Of a DNA stretch of 64,000 bases, positions 54,453-62,944 are shown piece by piece. The stretch is from positions 1 through 64,000 of the forward strand of contig JAGAFD010000007.1 in the NCBI GenBank assembly GCA_017612805.1, written 5' to 3'. Under the pieces are notes generated by a model that did no database searches, was not told where the DNA came from, and was given only the letters and a program-made list of their open reading frames with translations. Both the position numbers and the translations under genes were made by a program. Numbering within the stretch: the first letter of the stretch is position 1; the number at the start of each line of letters is the position of its first letter. Source of the stretch: Bacilli bacterium. GTDB lineage: Bacteria; Bacillota_I; Bacilli_A; RF39; UBA660.

Positions 54453-55202
54453 ATGAAATTTAAAAAAGGTGATTATGTTACAAGAAAGAAATATCATCAT
54501 GATTTAATTTTTAAAGTAATTAATATTATTGATGATAAGTATATCTTAAAAGGGGTTGAGGTTAGGTTGTATGCGGATAGTTTAGAAGATGATTTAACTT
54601 TATATGAAGATAAAGTTAGATATGATGATATTCCTAATATAAATGAAGAACGTTCTAGTTATGATTATTTTTATATGCCACCTAAAATATTACAAATTGA
54701 TGGAGATTCGGAATTTTTAAAAAGATGTTTGAAATATTATGAATCAAATAATGTATATGCTGTTGGTAAAAAAATCAGTGAGGATAATATGTCTTTACAC
54801 GTAATTAATCTACTTAAAAAATATGAACCTAATATTTTAGTAATTTCGGGACATGATTCTTATAATAAAGAGCATAATAGTTATAAGAATAGTAATAATT
54901 TTATTAATACGGTTAAAAAAGCGAGAAGTTATGAAAAAGATCATAGTAAGTTAATAATTATAGCTGGTGCTTGTCAAAGTAACTATGAAGAGTTAATTAA
55001 AGTTGGTGCTGATTTTGCATCTAGTCCGAAGCGTATTAATATTCATGCTCTTGATCCAGCAATTATTGCTAGTTCTATAGCTTTAACCAAACGAAGTGAA
55101 ATTGTTGATTTAATAAAGTTACTTAATAAAACAAAGTATGGACCAGATGGTATTGGGGGAATAGAATGTAATGGATTAATGTATGTTGGTTATCCTAGAT
55201 AG
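54453..55202 (+). CDS. yabG: Sporulation-specific protease YabG
   Basis: YabG is a cysteine-type protease that trims spore coat proteins late in sporulation. The 249-residue protein shows a KxGDYVTRKKYHHD beginning, ILQIDGDSEFLKRCL, LVISGHDSYNK with the conserved His, and IIAGACQSNYEELIKVGADFASSP with the conserved Cys. Order rsmA-yabG-veg is as in B. subtilis. GGTGG precedes the ATG at 54453. Confidence 0.95.
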   Translation: MKFKKGDYVTRKKYHHDLIFKVINIIDDKYILKGVEVRLYADSLEDDLTLYEDKVRYDDIPNINEERSSYDYFYMPPKILQIDGDSEFLKRCLKYYESNNVYAVGKKISEDNMSLHVINLLKKYEPNILVISGHDSYNKEHNSYKNSNNFINTVKKARSYEKDHSKLIIIAGACQSNYEELIKVGADFASSPKRINIHALDPAIIASSIALTKRSEIVDLIKLLNKTKYGPDGIGGIECNGLMYVGYPR

Positions 55203-55209
55203 GAGAAAT

Positions 55210-55425
55210 ATGAATCTTGATATTATTAAGAATGATATTAAAAATCATTTAAATAATGAAGTATTAATCTATGTTAATGCTTTACGTAATAAATCTTATA
55301 GTTTTAAGGGGAAAATATCAAAAATATACCCAAATATTTTTATTGTAAGTAGTAGTGATTTTGAAAAAACGATATCTTATTCTGATATTGCATCAGAAGA
55401 TGTAAAAATCACATATTTATCGTAA
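55210..55425 (+). CDS. veg: Veg protein
   Basis: Veg is a small conserved Firmicute protein with roles reported in biofilm formation. The 71 residues show YSFKGKISKIYPNIFIVSS and ISYSDIASEDVKITYL, matching the Veg pattern GxLxxxYPxxFxV and SYxDxLTxxVxL. TAGGAG precedes the ATG, just after the yabG stop. Confidence 0.85.
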   Translation: MNLDIIKNDIKNHLNNEVLIYVNALRNKSYSFKGKISKIYPNIFIVSSSDFEKTISYSDIASEDVKITYLS

Positions 55426-55502
55426 TTACGATTTTTATTGCATAAAAACGAAAAAAATATTAAAATTAAATTAAGTTAGTAAACTTTAGAAGGAGAGAGT
55501 AT

Positions 55503-55781
55503 ATGCAAATAACATCTGTTAGCGTACGTAAAGTTGAAAAAGAAGGATCTCGTATGAAAGGAAAAGCATCTGTAGTTATTGATGACTCATTTGCCGTTCA
55601 TGACATTCGAATCATAGAAGGAGATAATGGCTTATTTATAGCTATGCCTAGTAGAAAAACAGCAACAGGTTTATATAGAGATATTGCTCATCCAATTAAC
55701 CCTGATGTTCGTAAACTATTCCAAGATGCTATTATTGAAGAATACAATAATACTGAACTAGTAACTGATGATGCTGAATAA
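55503..55781 (+). CDS. spoVG: Septation and stage V sporulation protein SpoVG
   Basis: SpoVG is a site-specific nucleic-acid-binding protein affecting septation and gene expression. The 92-residue protein starts MQITSVSVRKVEKEGSRMKG and carries FAVHDIRIIEGDNGLFIAMPS and DIAHPINPDVRKLFQDAI, nearly invariant in the family. AAGGAGAGAG precedes the ATG. Its terminator follows (about 55783-55806). Confidence 0.97.
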   Translation: MQITSVSVRKVEKEGSRMKGKASVVIDDSFAVHDIRIIEGDNGLFIAMPSRKTATGLYRDIAHPINPDVRKLFQDAIIEEYNNTELVTDDAE

Positions 55782-55808
55782 GATGTAATAAAATACATCT
55801 TTTTTTCA
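55781..55808 (+). terminator. Intrinsic terminator of spoVG
   Basis: AAGATGTA pairs with TACATCTTT around about 6 bases, followed by a T run. Confidence 0.7.
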
Positions 55809-55830
55809 TATTATTTTTTAGGAGGATAAT

Positions 55831-56106
55831 ATGGAAAATAGTTTAGTAGGATCACACGAGATAAAAATTAATGATCGTAAAAGTATTAGTTTAAGTGGAA
55901 TTAAAAAAATTGTTAGTTTTAATTTAGAAGAATTTATTATGGAAAGTAATCTAGGTGTTTTGGAACTTAAAGGACATGATTTAGAATTAATTAAATTAGA
56001 TACTAACCTAGGTAATGTAGCAATAAAAGGTACAATTAATAATTTAAATTATTTAAATAAAGATAAGGTTAGAGAAGAATCCATCTTTGCTAAATTATTT
56101 AAATGA
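55831..56106 (+). CDS. yabP: Sporulation protein YabP
   Basis: YabP is a small protein of the YabP/YqfC family expressed in the mother cell and needed for normal spore formation. The 91 residues show the family's HEIKINDRKSISLSGIKKIVSFN and a C-terminal part with LIKLDTNLGNVAIKG. GGAGGATAAT precedes the ATG. Its stop overlaps the yabQ start (ATGA). Confidence 0.92.
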   Translation: MENSLVGSHEIKINDRKSISLSGIKKIVSFNLEEFIMESNLGVLELKGHDLELIKLDTNLGNVAIKGTINNLNYLNKDKVREESIFAKLFK

Positions 56107-56420
56107 ATATAATTATTCAAATTAAATGTATTATCTTTGCTACTTGTTTTGGCATTTTACTTAATATGATTAAGAATATTTTTTTCAAATCAAATAAGAT
56201 ATATATGATAATTATTAATATTATCTTAATTATTCTATTAAGTGGGTTATATAACTATATTTTGTATTTAATATGTTTTAATGTTTATTCAACTTATATT
56301 ATATTGATTACATTAATTAGTTTTATTTTATCGAATAAATTGTCAAATAGATTATTAAATTATGTCAAAAAAGGTCTTAGACATTGTAAATCCCTAATTA
56401 AAATGGTATATTTTAAGTAA
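56103..56420 (+). CDS. yabQ: Sporulation membrane protein YabQ
   Basis: YabQ is an integral membrane protein made in the mother cell and needed for the spore cortex. The 105-residue protein has three predicted membrane segments (about 5-25, 33-52, 55-78). Its pairing and 4-nt overlap with yabP and its position before divIC decide the identity, as the sequence itself is poorly conserved. It is shorter than the B. subtilis protein. Confidence 0.82.
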   Translation: MNIIIQIKCIIFATCFGILLNMIKNIFFKSNKIYMIIINIILIILLSGLYNYILYLICFNVYSTYIILITLISFILSNKLSNRLLNYVKKGLRHCKSLIKMVYFK

Positions 56421-56435
56421 TAATAGGTGGTTTAT

Positions 56436-56729
56436 ATGAAAAAAATAGGAAAGAAAGCAAAGCGACGTTTGGTAACAGTTACTTTTTTGATATTGCTAGC
56501 TAGTGGTGTTTTGGTCTTTATGATATTTAAAGATTGGAAACAAATAATTTCTAATCGTTCCAAAGCAAAACAACTAGATACTGAATACCAAGAATTGTTA
56601 AGAGAAGAAGAAAAATTAAATTCGGAAGTTAACAAGTTATCTGATCCTGATTATGTAGCACGTTATGCCAGAGAAAAGTTTTTATATTCACTACCTGATG
56701 AAATAATAATTCGAAAGTCAGAAAATTAA
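56436..56729 (+). CDS. divIC: Septum formation initiator DivIC (FtsB-like)
   Basis: A bitopic division protein of the FtsL-DivIB-DivIC complex. Its 97 residues hold a basic N-terminus, one membrane segment (about 12-31), a coiled coil (QLDTEYQELLREEEKLNSEVNKL) and the conserved LSDPDYVARYAREKFLYS. AGGTGG precedes the ATG at 56436. The order yabP-yabQ-divIC matches B. subtilis. It ends in a terminator. Confidence 0.93.
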   Translation: MKKIGKKAKRRLVTVTFLILLASGVLVFMIFKDWKQIISNRSKAKQLDTEYQELLREEEKLNSEVNKLSDPDYVARYAREKFLYSLPDEIIIRKSEN

Positions 56730-56752
56730 ACATTTTTGTTTAATTTTTTTTA
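56722..56752 (+). terminator. Intrinsic terminator of divIC
   Basis: AAATTAAACA (56723-56732) pairs with TGTTTAATTT (56737-56746) around TTTT, followed by T bases; it contains the stop codon. Confidence 0.8.
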
Positions 56753-56788
56753 ATATATGTTTATAATAGTACTAATTTGGTGATGGAA

Positions 56789-57295
56789 ATGGATTATAAT
56801 ATAAACTTTAAATTCGATTCTAATGTATTAATTATTGGTAATGCGATGAGTGGCAAAACAACTTTTGGTAAGCATTTAGCTAAAACATTAGATGGCGCTT
56901 CTTTTGTTGAAAATATTAATACGGATAATTATTATGAATATATTTTAGGCAACTTAACCGGCAAATATGTAATTATTGATGATATGTTTACGCATTTAAC
57001 GGTGGAACAACGTAATATCGTTTTGGACATTGCTTCTAAAAAGGATATTAAAATAATTAATATATCTACCGATAGTAAAGATTTATTATTATTTCCATAT
57101 ATCATTGTTATTAATGAATATAATGTTTTAATGGAAGGTTTAAAAGAAAATGTTTTAAATGAAGATCGTATTTTAAGTCATTTAGGTATTGAATTACCTT
57201 TTGTTTATCAATTAAGTCGTGAACTAAAAGATTATAATTGTATTGATAAAGCATGTTTTAGTAATAAGGAGCTAGTAGATTTATTATGGAAGTAA
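56789..57295 (+). CDS. Eroded EcfA1-like P-loop ATPase, ABC signature region missing
   Basis: A 168-residue protein with an intact Walker A (VLIIGNAMSGKTTFGK) and a Walker B-like YVIIDDMFTHLT, where ABC ATPases have LLDE. After it come ISTDSKDLLLFPYIIVINEYNVLMEG and GIELPFVYQLSRELKDY, which closely follow the C-terminal layout of the ECF transporter ATPase EcfA1. The 100 or so residues between Walker A and Walker B that hold the Q loop, helical domain and LSGG signature are almost absent. It stands where ecfA1 stands in Firmicutes, upstream of truA-rplM-rpsI. It may still bind nucleotide but cannot be a normal ABC ATPase. Its role is unknown. Confidence 0.6.
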   Translation: MDYNINFKFDSNVLIIGNAMSGKTTFGKHLAKTLDGASFVENINTDNYYEYILGNLTGKYVIIDDMFTHLTVEQRNIVLDIASKKDIKIINISTDSKDLLLFPYIIVINEYNVLMEGLKENVLNEDRILSHLGIELPFVYQLSRELKDYNCIDKACFSNKELVDLLWK

Positions 57296-57861
57296 TTATT
57301 AATGATAATAAGTTTGAATTAGAAGATTCAAATATATATGGGTTAATTATGGAAGATAAACTCACTGGTAATGATCATACCTTAATTAATGCTTCATATT
57401 ATGATGATGTTTCTTTATCTGGTGATGATGAACTAAAACTAGCTAGTTTAATAGGGGTAGTTGACGGGAATAGTTTTACTAATAATAAAAGAAAATTATT
57501 AGTTAAAATATTATGTAAGAAATATGATTACATTATTTTAGAAAATTTTTTTACTAATTTTACTTATATTGATAGTAATGCATTTATTAAGTTATTTAGA
57601 AATATTACTAAGAAATATCATAAAGTAATTATTATTAAAGAAAAAAACATGGACTTTTTATTAAATAATTGTGATTATTTATTAAATTATCATAATCAAA
57701 GTCTGGTATCTAAAAGTGATTATTATTTAATGGATTATTTAAATTTTGATAAACCATCTATTTATGAATTTACGAATTTGATAATCGATAAAAATATTAA
57801 AATTAAATATTATGCTAATCGCTTAGATTTATTAAAATCTTTATATAGGTTGGTGATGTAA
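57286..57861 (+). CDS. Degenerate EcfA2-like pseudo-ATPase
   Basis: This 191-residue protein keeps the outline of an ABC ATPase but not its active site. The early NIYGLIMEDKLTGNDHT sits where Walker A should be, yet lacks GKS/T. NNKRKLLVKILCKKYDYIILENFF aligns with the signature-helix-Walker B stretch, with the LSGG sequence lost and DE changed to EN. VIIIKEKNMDFLLNNCDYLLNY aligns with the switch region (VTHDM...ADR). It overlaps the preceding gene by 10 nt and truA by one base, at the place of ecfA2. No ecfT follows. It should be catalytically dead. Confidence 0.55.
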   Translation: MEVIINDNKFELEDSNIYGLIMEDKLTGNDHTLINASYYDDVSLSGDDELKLASLIGVVDGNSFTNNKRKLLVKILCKKYDYIILENFFTNFTYIDSNAFIKLFRNITKKYHKVIIIKEKNMDFLLNNCDYLLNYHNQSLVSKSDYYLMDYLNFDKPSIYEFTNLIIDKNIKIKYYANRLDLLKSLYRLVM

Positions 57862-58580
57862 TGAACTATTTAATTAGAATGCAATATGATGGTTCTAAGT
57901 TTAATGGCTTTCAAAGATTAAAAGATCGCAATACGGTTCAGGAAACTATTGAAAATGCTTTAACAATTATTGATAAAGATAAAGTAATTATTAAGGGTGC
58001 TGGTAGAACTGATAAGGGAGTGCATGCACTAGATCAATGTGCAACATTTAAGATGAATCATGATATTCCAGAAACAAGATTAAAAAACGCTATTAATAGT
58101 ATTGTTAAACCATATATTTATATAAAAGAAGTTAAAAAGGTTGATGCCGATTTTCATGCAAGATTTAGTGTTAAAGAAAAAACTTATGTTTATAAGATAT
58201 ATCGTGGTGTTTTTGATCCCTTCTTAAGCGATTATTGCTTATTTAGAGATAATTTAGATGTTGAAAAAATGAAAAAAGCATCCAAGATATTTATTGGAGA
58301 ACATTATTTTACTAATTTTGTAAGCGGTTTTAGAAAAAATTACGCATCCACCATTTACAGCATTGATTTTAAAGAAGAAAAAGATTTTATTTATATTACT
58401 TTTACAGGGATTAGTTTCTATCAATATATGGTAAGGAATTTAGTTGGTGCGATGATCGCTTATAGTGACGGTAAAACTACGCTTGAAGAGATTAAATACT
58501 TACTAGAATGCAAGGAAAAGAAGCAAATTTTACCAACAAGTAGTCCAAAAGGACTTTATTTGACAAAAATTACTTATTAA
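57861..58580 (+). CDS. truA: tRNA pseudouridine(38-40) synthase TruA
   Basis: TruA modifies U38-40 in the anticodon arm. The catalytic Asp is in GAGRTDKGVHALDQ; the start YLIRMQYDGSKFNGFQ and the RNLVGAMIAYSDGK segment are typical. The 239 residues are normal. It overlaps the previous gene by one base. Confidence 0.96.
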   Translation: MNYLIRMQYDGSKFNGFQRLKDRNTVQETIENALTIIDKDKVIIKGAGRTDKGVHALDQCATFKMNHDIPETRLKNAINSIVKPYIYIKEVKKVDADFHARFSVKEKTYVYKIYRGVFDPFLSDYCLFRDNLDVEKMKKASKIFIGEHYFTNFVSGFRKNYASTIYSIDFKEEKDFIYITFTGISFYQYMVRNLVGAMIAYSDGKTTLEEIKYLLECKEKKQILPTSSPKGLYLTKITY

Positions 58581-58593
58581 TCGAATATTTTGT

Positions 58594-58621
58594 TTGACTT
58601 ATTAGATATTTTTGCTATAAT
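58594..58621 (+). promoter_or_regulatory. Promoter of rplM-rpsI
   Basis: TTGACT (58594-58599) and a perfect TATAAT (58616-58621) are separated by 16 nt. Transcription would begin near 58628, at the start of the leader. Confidence 0.8.
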
Positions 58622-58627
58622 CTAAAT

Positions 58628-58704
58628 TGGTACATTTTATTGGTTGTTTTACTAATAACCCTGGGAAAGTTAGAAAGCAAAACAGCGATGAAAGGAAAAA
58701 AATT
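58628..58704 (+). promoter_or_regulatory. Probable L13 leader
   Basis: This is a 77-nt leader with a hairpin built on GGTTGTT and AATAACC (about 58641-58660), then a purine-rich single-stranded stretch up to the ribosome binding site AAAGGA. Firmicute rplM-rpsI operons carry an autoregulatory L13 leader of this size; identity is inferred from position and size. Confidence 0.55.
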
Positions 58705-59136
58705 ATGAATACTTATATGGAAAATAAGAATACTGTAAAGCATGAATGGTATATTATTGATGCTGAAGGTAAAAACTTAGGTCGTGTTGCAACTAAAGCT
58801 GCTACATTATTAAGAGGAAAACATAAACCTACATTTACTCCACATATGGATTGTGGTGACTATGTTATCATTATTAATGCTGGTAAAGTTAATTTAACTG
58901 GTAATAAATTAAATGATAAGATGTATTATAATCATTCTGGATATCCAGGAGGATTAAGAGAACGTAATGCTAAATTAATGTTAGAAAAATATCCTGAAGA
59001 AATGGTTGAAAGAGCTGTTAAAGGTATGTTACCTAAAGGAAGATTAGGAAGAGAGTTATATACTAAATTATATGTATATGCTGGTGCTGAATATGATCAA
59101 GTAGCTCAAAAACCAATTGCTATGGATATTGATTAG
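58705..59136 (+). CDS. rplM: 50S ribosomal protein L13
   Basis: L13 is an early-binding large-subunit protein. The 143 residues show [41 protein letters not shown] and [20 protein letters not shown]. The ATG at 58705 follows AAAGGA; an open frame reaching back to 58627 would run through the leader and is not used. Confidence 0.97.
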   Translation: MNTYMENKNTVKHEWYIIDAEGKNLGRVATKAATLLRGKHKPTFTPHMDCGDYVIIINAGKVNLTGNKLNDKMYYNHSGYPGGLRERNAKLMLEKYPEEMVERAVKGMLPKGRLGRELYTKLYVYAGAEYDQVAQKPIAMDID

Positions 59137-59146
59137 GAGGGTATAT

Positions 59147-59566
59147 ATGAGTAAGAATCAAGTATGGACTGCAACAGGTCGTAGAAAACGTTCTAGTGCA
59201 CAAGTTAGATTAACTAGTGGTACTGGTAAAATTACTGTTAATGGTGTTGATGTTAATGAATATATGCCATACCAAACTTTAGTTATGGATTTAAAACAAC
59301 CTTTAGTTGTTACTGGTAACGAAACTAAATTTGACGTTGAAGTAACTGTTAAAGGTGGTGGATTCTCTGGTCAAACAGGAGCTATCCGTTTAGGTATTGC
59401 TCGTGCATTAATGTTATTTGATGCAGATGCTGATCAAGGTAGAGACGATGCTTATCGTAAAGTATTAAAAGTTAATGGTTTCATTACACGTGATTCTCGT
59501 AAGAAAGAACGTAAGAAACCAGGTCTTAAAAAAGCACGTCGTGCTCCACAATTCTCAAAGAGATAG
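59147..59566 (+). CDS. rpsI: 30S ribosomal protein S9
   Basis: S9 contacts P-site tRNA with its C-terminal tail. The protein has [15 protein letters not shown] at the start, [19 protein letters not shown] in the middle and the terminal [17 protein letters not shown]. 139 residues. GGAGGG precedes the ATG at 59147, 10 nt after the rplM stop. Confidence 0.97.
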   Translation: MSKNQVWTATGRRKRSSAQVRLTSGTGKITVNGVDVNEYMPYQTLVMDLKQPLVVTGNETKFDVEVTVKGGGFSGQTGAIRLGIARALMLFDADADQGRDDAYRKVLKVNGFITRDSRKKERKKPGLKKARRAPQFSKR

Positions 59567-59577
59567 TATTATGTTTA

Positions 59578-59608
59578 TTAAAAGTCTGTTTTTACAGACT
59601 TTTTTTAT
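59578..59608 (+). terminator. Intrinsic terminator of rplM-rpsI
   Basis: AAAGTCTGT (59581-59589) pairs with ACAGACTTT (59594-59602) around TTTT, followed by T bases. Confidence 0.9.
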
Positions 59609-59661
59609 TGTAAAATTGTATTTTTTGATATAAAATAGTTAAGCGTTTGGAGGTTTTTTAT

Positions 59662-60360
59662 ATGTTTAAACCAGCAAGATTATTAAGAATACAAAAAAAC
59701 CGAATGGTTCAATTATTTGCTAATGTTTTAAATATTAAATATCATAAATATTATTTACCAGCTATTGATGTAGTTGGAAGTGAAGCTTATGAAATTACCG
59801 ATAACATGATTTTCTTTCGTCCATTCAATGATGGTAAAAGAAATGAAGTGCGTTCTTTTTATAAGGGTGGTAAGTTCATAATTAATAATGAAAGTTCATT
59901 TAGTCAAATTAGTAATTTGGATGATATTATTCTTGAAATGGTTAGATTATATAATAAGGCTTTAGATCGTAATATTGTATTAAATCCTTATTATTTTATG
60001 TTAGAATTAACTGATAATATTGATGAAAACTATCAAGGTAAAGCAAAATTGGTTATTACTGAATTAGCAATTTGTAATCAAAATATTCCAAGTAGAGATG
60101 TCGATAGAATGAAAAAACATTATGTTAATAAATTTTTAGATTTATTTATTGGATGGAACTTTGGCCTTTCTATTAATCGCAATGAAGAGTTAAGAAAAGC
60201 ATTGGAAGAATTAAATGATCGCGTAATTGATATGGGAATAAGAGAATGGGCTGGTACGATGGAATCGGTTAAATGTGATGAAAATGATAGTGTTATAAGT
60301 TACCAATTACCAGCAGCTAAAGAAGAAGAAGGTTATTATCCTTTAAAACTAGAAATATAA
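59662..60360 (+). CDS. Uncharacterised conserved soluble protein
   Basis: I do not recognise this 232-residue protein. It has a basic N-terminus (FKPARLLRIQKNRMVQLFAN), no signal or membrane segment, and a C-terminal region with KKHYVNKFLDLFIGWNFGLSINRNEELRKALEELNDRVID that looks helical. GGAGG lies 8 nt before the ATG at 59662, so it should be well translated. It forms a single-gene unit between two strong terminators. Confidence 0.8.
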   Translation: MFKPARLLRIQKNRMVQLFANVLNIKYHKYYLPAIDVVGSEAYEITDNMIFFRPFNDGKRNEVRSFYKGGKFIINNESSFSQISNLDDIILEMVRLYNKALDRNIVLNPYYFMLELTDNIDENYQGKAKLVITELAICNQNIPSRDVDRMKKHYVNKFLDLFIGWNFGLSINRNEELRKALEELNDRVIDMGIREWAGTMESVKCDENDSVISYQLPAAKEEEGYYPLKLEI

Positions 60361-60367
60361 CATGTTA

Positions 60368-60412
60368 ACTGTGCGTCTAAAATAGTTATCAAATATTTTA
60401 GATGCTTTTTTT
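60368..60412 (+). terminator. Intrinsic terminator of the uncharacterised gene
   Basis: GCGTCTAAAATA pairs with TATTTTAGATGC (about 60373-60405, one G-U pair) followed by seven T. Confidence 0.88.
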
Positions 60413-60437
60413 ATGATATAATTTAATTGGTGATTAT

Positions 60438-61490
60438 ATGTTGTATTTAAAGCCAGTTAATTACGAAGATATTGATGAAGAATATCGTGCAATATCATTA
60501 ATGCCAGCGGATGAAAATGGTTTTCAAAATGATTATTATGGTGTTTCAAAAGAAGAGTTTAAGAATGTGGTAATTCCTACATTGTTGAATAATTCAAAAG
60601 GAATTAATCTTCCAGAAGGGTATGTTCCATGTACATTTTTCTTTTTATGGGATGATGACCGAATAGTTGGTTTGTTTAAAATAAGACATTATTTAAATGA
60701 GAGTTTAAGAAATGGCGCTGGCCATATTGGAGCGGGTATTCTTAGTGATAGTCGCGGACAGGGATATGGCGTTGAAGGTTTAAGGCTGGCAATTGAAAAA
60801 TGCCTTGAAATTATGCCGGAAGATGAAGTATATTTATCAGTTCATAAAACAAATATTCCTTCAATAAAAATGCAATTAGCTAATCATGCTTATCTAGTAC
60901 GTGAAAAAGAAGAACAATTTTTATTTAGAGTTAATCCTAAAATTAAAGATATAACTTTTAGTTTAATCGATTTAGAAAGAAATGATTGGAAAAAAAATGT
61001 TGATAAAGATGTAATAATTGATGATATTTCAACTAATGATTTTGAAGGTAAGATTGCTTTACTTAATATTAAGGAAGTTAAAGCCCCTTTATGTATCGAT
61101 TCACCAAACGGAACGGTAAAGATTGTGGATAAAGGTTATAAACATTTAATGATTGCACCCCAAAATCAAAATTGGTGGCTAACGGCTGTGTTTGATGAAA
61201 ATGATAATTTAATTGAAAGTTATTTTAATATTACCAAAGTAAATTGCTTTGATGCTAAAACCCCTTATTTTATTGATATGAAATTAAATGTTTGTATTCC
61301 AGCAAATGGAAAACCAACCATTATGGATGATTCAAAACTAAAAGAAGTATATGATAAAAGCATGATTACTAAAGATGATTATGAAAATGCTTATTTAACG
61401 GCAAATAAACTGGTTAATTTTATTAATAGTAATCATGAACAATATGATAGTTTTATTTATGAACAATATAATAAATTAAAATCGGTTTAA
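60438..61490 (+). CDS. Fusion of GNAT acetyltransferase and DUF402 domain
   Basis: 350 residues in two parts. Residues 1 to about 165 form a GNAT domain with the acetyl-CoA loop as SDSRGQGYGVEGLRLAIEKC and HKTNIPSIKMQLANHAY. Residues of about 175-345 match DUF402 (FomD/NtdP-like): HLMIAPQNQNWWLTAVFDENDNLIESYFN, TPYFIDMKLNVCIPANGKPTIMDDSKLKE and a C-terminal helix. DUF402 proteins include nucleoside di- and triphosphate phosphatases. The substrate of either half is unknown. TTGGTGAT precedes the ATG. Confidence 0.8.
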   Translation: MLYLKPVNYEDIDEEYRAISLMPADENGFQNDYYGVSKEEFKNVVIPTLLNNSKGINLPEGYVPCTFFFLWDDDRIVGLFKIRHYLNESLRNGAGHIGAGILSDSRGQGYGVEGLRLAIEKCLEIMPEDEVYLSVHKTNIPSIKMQLANHAYLVREKEEQFLFRVNPKIKDITFSLIDLERNDWKKNVDKDVIIDDISTNDFEGKIALLNIKEVKAPLCIDSPNGTVKIVDKGYKHLMIAPQNQNWWLTAVFDENDNLIESYFNITKVNCFDAKTPYFIDMKLNVCIPANGKPTIMDDSKLKEVYDKSMITKDDYENAYLTANKLVNFINSNHEQYDSFIYEQYNKLKSV

Positions 61491-61543
61491 AAAAATAAAA
61501 CAATATCTATGTGATATAATAAAGGTGTTAGAGGGTGAATGTG

Positions 61544-62047
61544 TTGGAGAAAATTATAATTAATACAGATAATTTAAATGATAGTGAAATTGATAAATAT
61601 AATAATAAAGTACGTGCTATTTTGATTAAAGATAATAAATTATTAATTTCACGCTATGCCGGTATTACTTTATTACCCGGTGGTAAAGTTGATAAAGATG
61701 AATCTTTAGATGAAGCAATAACACGTGAATTAAAAGAGGAAACGGGAATTATTTATAATGAAAATGAATTAGAAAAATATTTAGAAGTTAAATATTATCA
61801 AAAAGAGTATCCAACTCGCACTAACGGAACTATCAATCGTTTACTTACAACAACTTATTATATTGGTAAATACAAAGGAACTAATTTAGATAATGCTAAT
61901 CGTACTTTATCCGAACTATTAAATGGATTTAGTTTAGAATTAGTTGATATTGATAAGTTACCGGAATTGATGGATGAAAAATCAGATAATCCTCGAAAAA
62001 CATTCTTTGATACTGAATTAAACGCAGTGGTAAAGACCTTGAAATAG
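61544..62047 (+). CDS. Nudix hydrolase
   Basis: A protein of about 167 residues with a perfect Nudix box GGKVDKDESLDEAITRELKEETGI (G-x5-E-x7-RELxEExGI), which binds Mg2+ and cleaves nucleoside diphosphates linked to another group. Preceding KVRAILIKDNKLLISRYAG is the usual strand. The start is uncertain: GTG at 61535 lies on the ribosome binding site AGAGGG, while GTG 61541 and TTG 61544 lie at usable spacing; TTG 61544 is chosen. Substrate not predictable. Confidence 0.88.
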   Translation: MEKIIINTDNLNDSEIDKYNNKVRAILIKDNKLLISRYAGITLLPGGKVDKDESLDEAITRELKEETGIIYNENELEKYLEVKYYQKEYPTRTNGTINRLLTTTYYIGKYKGTNLDNANRTLSELLNGFSLELVDIDKLPELMDEKSDNPRKTFFDTELNAVVKTLK

Positions 62048-62058
62048 GTCTTTTTAAT
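62031..62058 (+). terminator. Intrinsic terminator of the Nudix gene
   Basis: AAAGACC (62032-62038) pairs with GGTCTTT (62047-62053) followed by T bases; the TAG stop spans the base of the second arm. Confidence 0.75.
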
Positions 62059-62113
62059 TGCTATTTAAAATATTTTGTGTTAGTATATAAACCGATTTAA
62101 AGAAGGGGATAAC

Positions 62114-62890
62114 ATGGAAAAAGAATTACTACGTTTGATTTTTAATTATATTAATGAACATCGTGATCCAGATCTTTTATTTGCTTCAATGATTGGTAAA
62201 ATTAGATTAGCTAATAATTCATTTTTTTATAAAAATACTGCTTTTGAACAAGTAAATATGAAACAAAGTGATGAAGGTTTATTTAGTGCTTGTTATGAAG
62301 AAAGATTTGAAAGAATTTTACTTGATTTAAATGCATTAGAAAAGATTTATGAAGATATTTTATATAAAAATAGCGGTAAGTTTTTAGAATATGATTTAAT
62401 GTTTCTTCGTTATAGTACTTTTTTACAAATTATATTACATGAATGTGAACATGTAGTTCAACATGATGATAACTATATTGGTATTAATGAAGATATGATT
62501 GTTAAAGCTTGTCAAACCGGCTTGGAAGCAATGATGAATGAAGAAAATCCTGAAAACTTTAACATGTTTTTACGTGAAAACAGGTTTATTAATCCATTAG
62601 AGAGATTAGCAGAAATTAATTCATTAAAGATAACTATTAATACTTTATCTTCTACATGTTTTATGCCTGTTAATTTATTGAAATATTATCATAATGTTTA
62701 TGAAAATGTGATTAGTAACGGTTATGATTATACAAACTGTCCTACTCGATATTTTTTAGGTTTAATAAATCAAGAAGATAGCTTTAATGATCTTGATTCA
62801 ACTTTAATTGCAAATTATCCATTAAGAAAAAGATTAGAATTAGGTTTACCGGTAAGTAAGCAAGAACTATTAAGTATTAGAAATCACTAA
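62114..62890 (+). CDS. Uncharacterised protein with HExxH-type zincin motif
   Basis: A 258-residue soluble protein of no recognised family. IILHECEHVVQHDD contains HECEH, the HExxH pattern of zinc peptidases, preceded by a hydrophobic helix as usual. A downstream LERLAEINSLK offers a Glu that could be the third ligand, gluzincin style. No signal peptide, so it would act in the cytoplasm. GAAGGGGAT precedes the ATG. Activity is inferred from the motif alone. Confidence 0.65.
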   Translation: MEKELLRLIFNYINEHRDPDLLFASMIGKIRLANNSFFYKNTAFEQVNMKQSDEGLFSACYEERFERILLDLNALEKIYEDILYKNSGKFLEYDLMFLRYSTFLQIILHECEHVVQHDDNYIGINEDMIVKACQTGLEAMMNEENPENFNMFLRENRFINPLERLAEINSLKITINTLSSTCFMPVNLLKYYHNVYENVISNGYDYTNCPTRYFLGLINQEDSFNDLDSTLIANYPLRKRLELGLPVSKQELLSIRNH

Positions 62891-62944
62891 AAACTCTTTA
62901 TTTTCCAAAAATAACTATGTTATAATGGAATTGGGAGGATTTAA

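Noticed and set aside
58627-58704. N-terminal extension of L13
   Set aside because: It is the untranslated leader; the ATG at 58705 has AAAGGA and matches the family start.
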